The translations under genes were made by a program, and so were the position numbers. From Planktothrix serta PCC 8927 (GTDB taxonomy: Bacteria; Cyanobacteriota; Cyanobacteriia; Cyanobacteriales; Microcoleaceae): a stretch of DNA of 64,000 bases. The notes under the pieces were generated by a model that saw nothing but the letters and a program-made list of their open reading frames with translations, did not search any database and was not told where the DNA came from. Numbering within the stretch: the first letter of the stretch is position 1; each line of letters opens with the position of its first letter. Below are positions 61,973-64,000 of this stretch, piece after piece. The stretch is from NCBI RefSeq assembly GCF_900010725.2, contig NZ_LR734844.1, forward strand, positions 279,463 through 343,462, read 5' to 3'.

Positions 61973-63874
61973 ATGGTAAAATACAAAAGTTCATTATCTG
62001 CTCAAAACTCTGGCTTATCTCTGCTCACCGCTCGAATTTTAGCTCTCGTGGTTACTGCTAATTTTTGTTTGGTGATCTTTGATTTAACTTATATAAGAAA
62101 TCGTCCATATTATTTAGAATTCAGCCAACATCAAAAGCAATCTCCAAATACACCTAAAAATCAATATATCCAGCAAGTTGATCAACTTGAACAAACTATT
62201 AATCAATTTGGAATTGAGTCTCAGCAAGTTAAAATAGCATTAGATAATATTCAGAAATCTAGTTTAGATCTCTTGATTGAAAATCCTCCGTTTCGCGTTC
62301 TCAATCCCTATGGAACTTTAGCAGAAATTCAAAAGCGGTTTCAAGGTCATCTCAAAACCAATAATTTTCAGCAAGCTTTAGAAACCTTTTGGAGTCCTGA
62401 TTCTTTTAATCCCAAAAATTGGAAACAAGAGTTAGATTTTTTTAATCAAGATATTCGGTTTTTAATTTTATTTCATGAACCGAGTTTAACCTACGATATT
62501 ATTAAAGGAATTGAACCGGATAGACTGACTCAAAATTATTTAATCAAAGTTATAGAATTAAAACTTTATTTAAAAGAGAACGATTTAGATACACCCAAAG
62601 CCCAGGCTTTATTGAAAGAACTTCGACAATTAAGTGCTAATATGATTGATCGAAATTATTTCTTACAATTACAACATAATCTAGGAAGCTTAACAGAAAT
62701 TAAATATCGAGTTATTGATCATATTTATAGTCGAGATCCAAAATTCACAACTCGACTCACACCGACCCTCAAATTTTTATATAAAATTAGACTCTTAAAT
62801 TTTTTAGCCCCGGAGTTAATTTGGTCGGATCGATCCTCTAAACAAGCTTTCTATACTTTTTGGAGTTCTGAAAATTTAAAACAATATGGATGGGAAGCAG
62901 AATTTCAATTTTTTGAAGATCAAATTCAAGATTTAATGGAATCATTTTATTTTCGACAGTTAGGTATAGATGGCCGATTTGTTAATCGATTTTGGTTAAT
63001 TGATTTACCTTGGATTACCTTATTTTTCTTGATATTTTTAATGGAAATATACGCCCTTCGCCGTCGTCAACCTGGGTTAACCCTAAAGGAAGCTATTTTA
63101 AAATTATGGTATTATTTCTTTTTGTTAATTCCTAAATTATTGTTTTTAAGATTTATTTCAGCAATTTATCATTTGAATCGAGCTAATTTCCCTAGTTTGC
63201 AACCAACAATTGATTATTTAAAATTAAAATTTATTTATAGCTTTGCTCAAGAATTAATTCAAGTTTTGGTGAATCAAGGGCTTAATCAAGTTCAATCTTT
63301 TGTTAAAAAAGGAACGATTAAAAAGCTAATTGTCAATCCTTCCTCCTCCTATCAATCCCTCGATCTTGTAGACCTGATTCAGGAATCGCAAGCACCGCCA
63401 GGAATTCCTAATCGCATTATTGAACTGACAATTACTCAGGTTTTACCCACAATTCATGCTGAATTAGAAGCTTATTTACATTATCAAGTTACTCAATCAA
63501 TTTATCAATCTCCTATTTATAAAGGATTAAGTAAAATTCCTGGTGTTCGTCATCTTCCCCAACAAGTTGCTAATAGTGTGGCTAAAAAAATTGCGATCGC
63601 AATTTCAGAAAACCCCAAAAAATCCCTAGAAGCAGGTAAAAATAAACCGCCAGACTTTATAGCGATGCAATTACAAAAACAATTAACTCAGAAGTTTGTA
63701 GATCAATTACGCATTGAATTAAGGAAAGAACAAGTTATTGATGATGTAGAATCGATTTTAGTCAATTGGCTAGAAGGACTAAAATCCAACCAAGTTAAAA
63801 ATTTAGAAGCAAAATCAAGTATTAAACCCGCTAATTTTGAAGAAATTAAACAGATTCCTCCCGCTCAAAACTAA
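61973..63874 (+). CDS. large membrane protein of unknown function
   Basis: The ATG at 61973 gives 633 residues; a GTG at 61964 lies within the likely ribosome binding site. One transmembrane helix near the N-terminus (ARILALVVTANFCLVIFDL), a soluble helical region (about 45-330), a second helix at about 345-365 (DLPWITLFFLIFLMEIYALRRR) and a short third (YYFFLLIPKLLFLRFI), then a long amphipathic cytoplasmic tail. It is likely cotranscribed with the upstream UPF0104 gene. Function unknown. Confidence 0.75.
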   Translation: MVKYKSSLSAQNSGLSLLTARILALVVTANFCLVIFDLTYIRNRPYYLEFSQHQKQSPNTPKNQYIQQVDQLEQTINQFGIESQQVKIALDNIQKSSLDLLIENPPFRVLNPYGTLAEIQKRFQGHLKTNNFQQALETFWSPDSFNPKNWKQELDFFNQDIRFLILFHEPSLTYDIIKGIEPDRLTQNYLIKVIELKLYLKENDLDTPKAQALLKELRQLSANMIDRNYFLQLQHNLGSLTEIKYRVIDHIYSRDPKFTTRLTPTLKFLYKIRLLNFLAPELIWSDRSSKQAFYTFWSSENLKQYGWEAEFQFFEDQIQDLMESFYFRQLGIDGRFVNRFWLIDLPWITLFFLIFLMEIYALRRRQPGLTLKEAILKLWYYFFLLIPKLLFLRFISAIYHLNRANFPSLQPTIDYLKLKFIYSFAQELIQVLVNQGLNQVQSFVKKGTIKKLIVNPSSSYQSLDLVDLIQESQAPPGIPNRIIELTITQVLPTIHAELEAYLHYQVTQSIYQSPIYKGLSKIPGVRHLPQQVANSVAKKIAIAISENPKKSLEAGKNKPPDFIAMQLQKQLTQKFVDQLRIELRKEQVIDDVESILVNWLEGLKSNQVKNLEAKSSIKPANFEEIKQIPPAQN

Positions 63875-63969
63875 GCCCTGTTATTAATAATTTTTAACCC
63901 AGATTGGTTGCGGGGACTTCCCTTATATCGGTGTCAACTTAAGCCGAAAACCCGTGATTACAGCCGAGA

Positions 63970-64000
63970 TCAGATCCCCCTAAATCCCCCTTAAAAAGGG
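63970..64000. repeat. partial palindromic repeat at the window end
   Basis: GATCCCCCTAAATCCCCCTT then AAAAAGGG, a common cyanobacterial spacer palindrome, cut by the window edge. Confidence 0.6.

Overview
The window is chromosomal DNA from a cyanobacterium, most likely a filamentous non-heterocystous one of the Planktothrix/Oscillatoria type (the genus is an inference). The evidence is psbA (D1), psaK, ndhL, thf1, a CpcT/CpeT bilin lyase gene, an opcA-zwf pair, cruP-like and Get3-like genes, many HIP1 palindromes (GCGATCGC), low GC content, and intergenic spaces full of short palindromic and period-7 tandem repeats. No rRNA, tRNA or CRISPR array was seen.

Layout. 1-5.9 kb: the end of an unrecognised gene, a divergent ECF-like sigma factor (minus), then a complete polyamine ABC transporter potB-potC-potD-potA, followed by a promoter/terminator pair facing left that may encode a small RNA. 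5.9-14 kb: a CPA2 antiporter, an M23 peptidase, a ComFB protein, thf1, a cpcT-like gene split by a decayed IS605-type element, a STAS protein and hemF. 14.4-20 kb: mrp, a five-copy palindromic repeat array, a STAND (NB-ARC) ATPase, an RTX/PPC secreted protein, and a RAYT transposase that carries its own REP palindrome inside its coding sequence. 20-29.5 kb: ndhL-DUF3007-trpA, an 860-bp space with no gene, zwf-opcA, a receiver-histidine kinase, a GT39-type glycosyltransferase and small conserved genes.

29.6-41.3 kb: a tnpB-only element, a Get3/ArsA-like ATPase, a zinc-ribbon membrane protein, surE, broken toxin-antitoxin remnants, pheS, an SH3 protein, folC, a GGDEF-EAL protein and another broken TA pair. 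41.5-48.3 kb: psbA with a clear promoter and terminator, a CruP-like flavoprotein, psaK, a type II NADH dehydrogenase, and a complete IS605 element sitting in a palindrome. 48.4-64 kb: a protease fused to about eleven TPRs, Uma2, a HAD hydrolase, DUF4336, AI-2E-type permease, DUF39, a low-complexity cyanobacterial protein, a TPR protein, a VOC protein, rodA, an LprI-like protein, an LPG-synthase-type membrane protein and a large unknown membrane protein.

Most genes are ordinary housekeeping and photosynthesis genes. The unusual content is in the spacers: several unrelated repeat families (REP/RAYT, a 128-bp MITE pair, heptamer repeats, GTGCGTGCG palindromes), some of which have entered coding sequence in frame, plus decayed mobile and toxin-antitoxin genes. 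ORF starts were corrected where an upstream TTG/GTG lies in repeat DNA and a better ATG with a ribosome binding site lies downstream.
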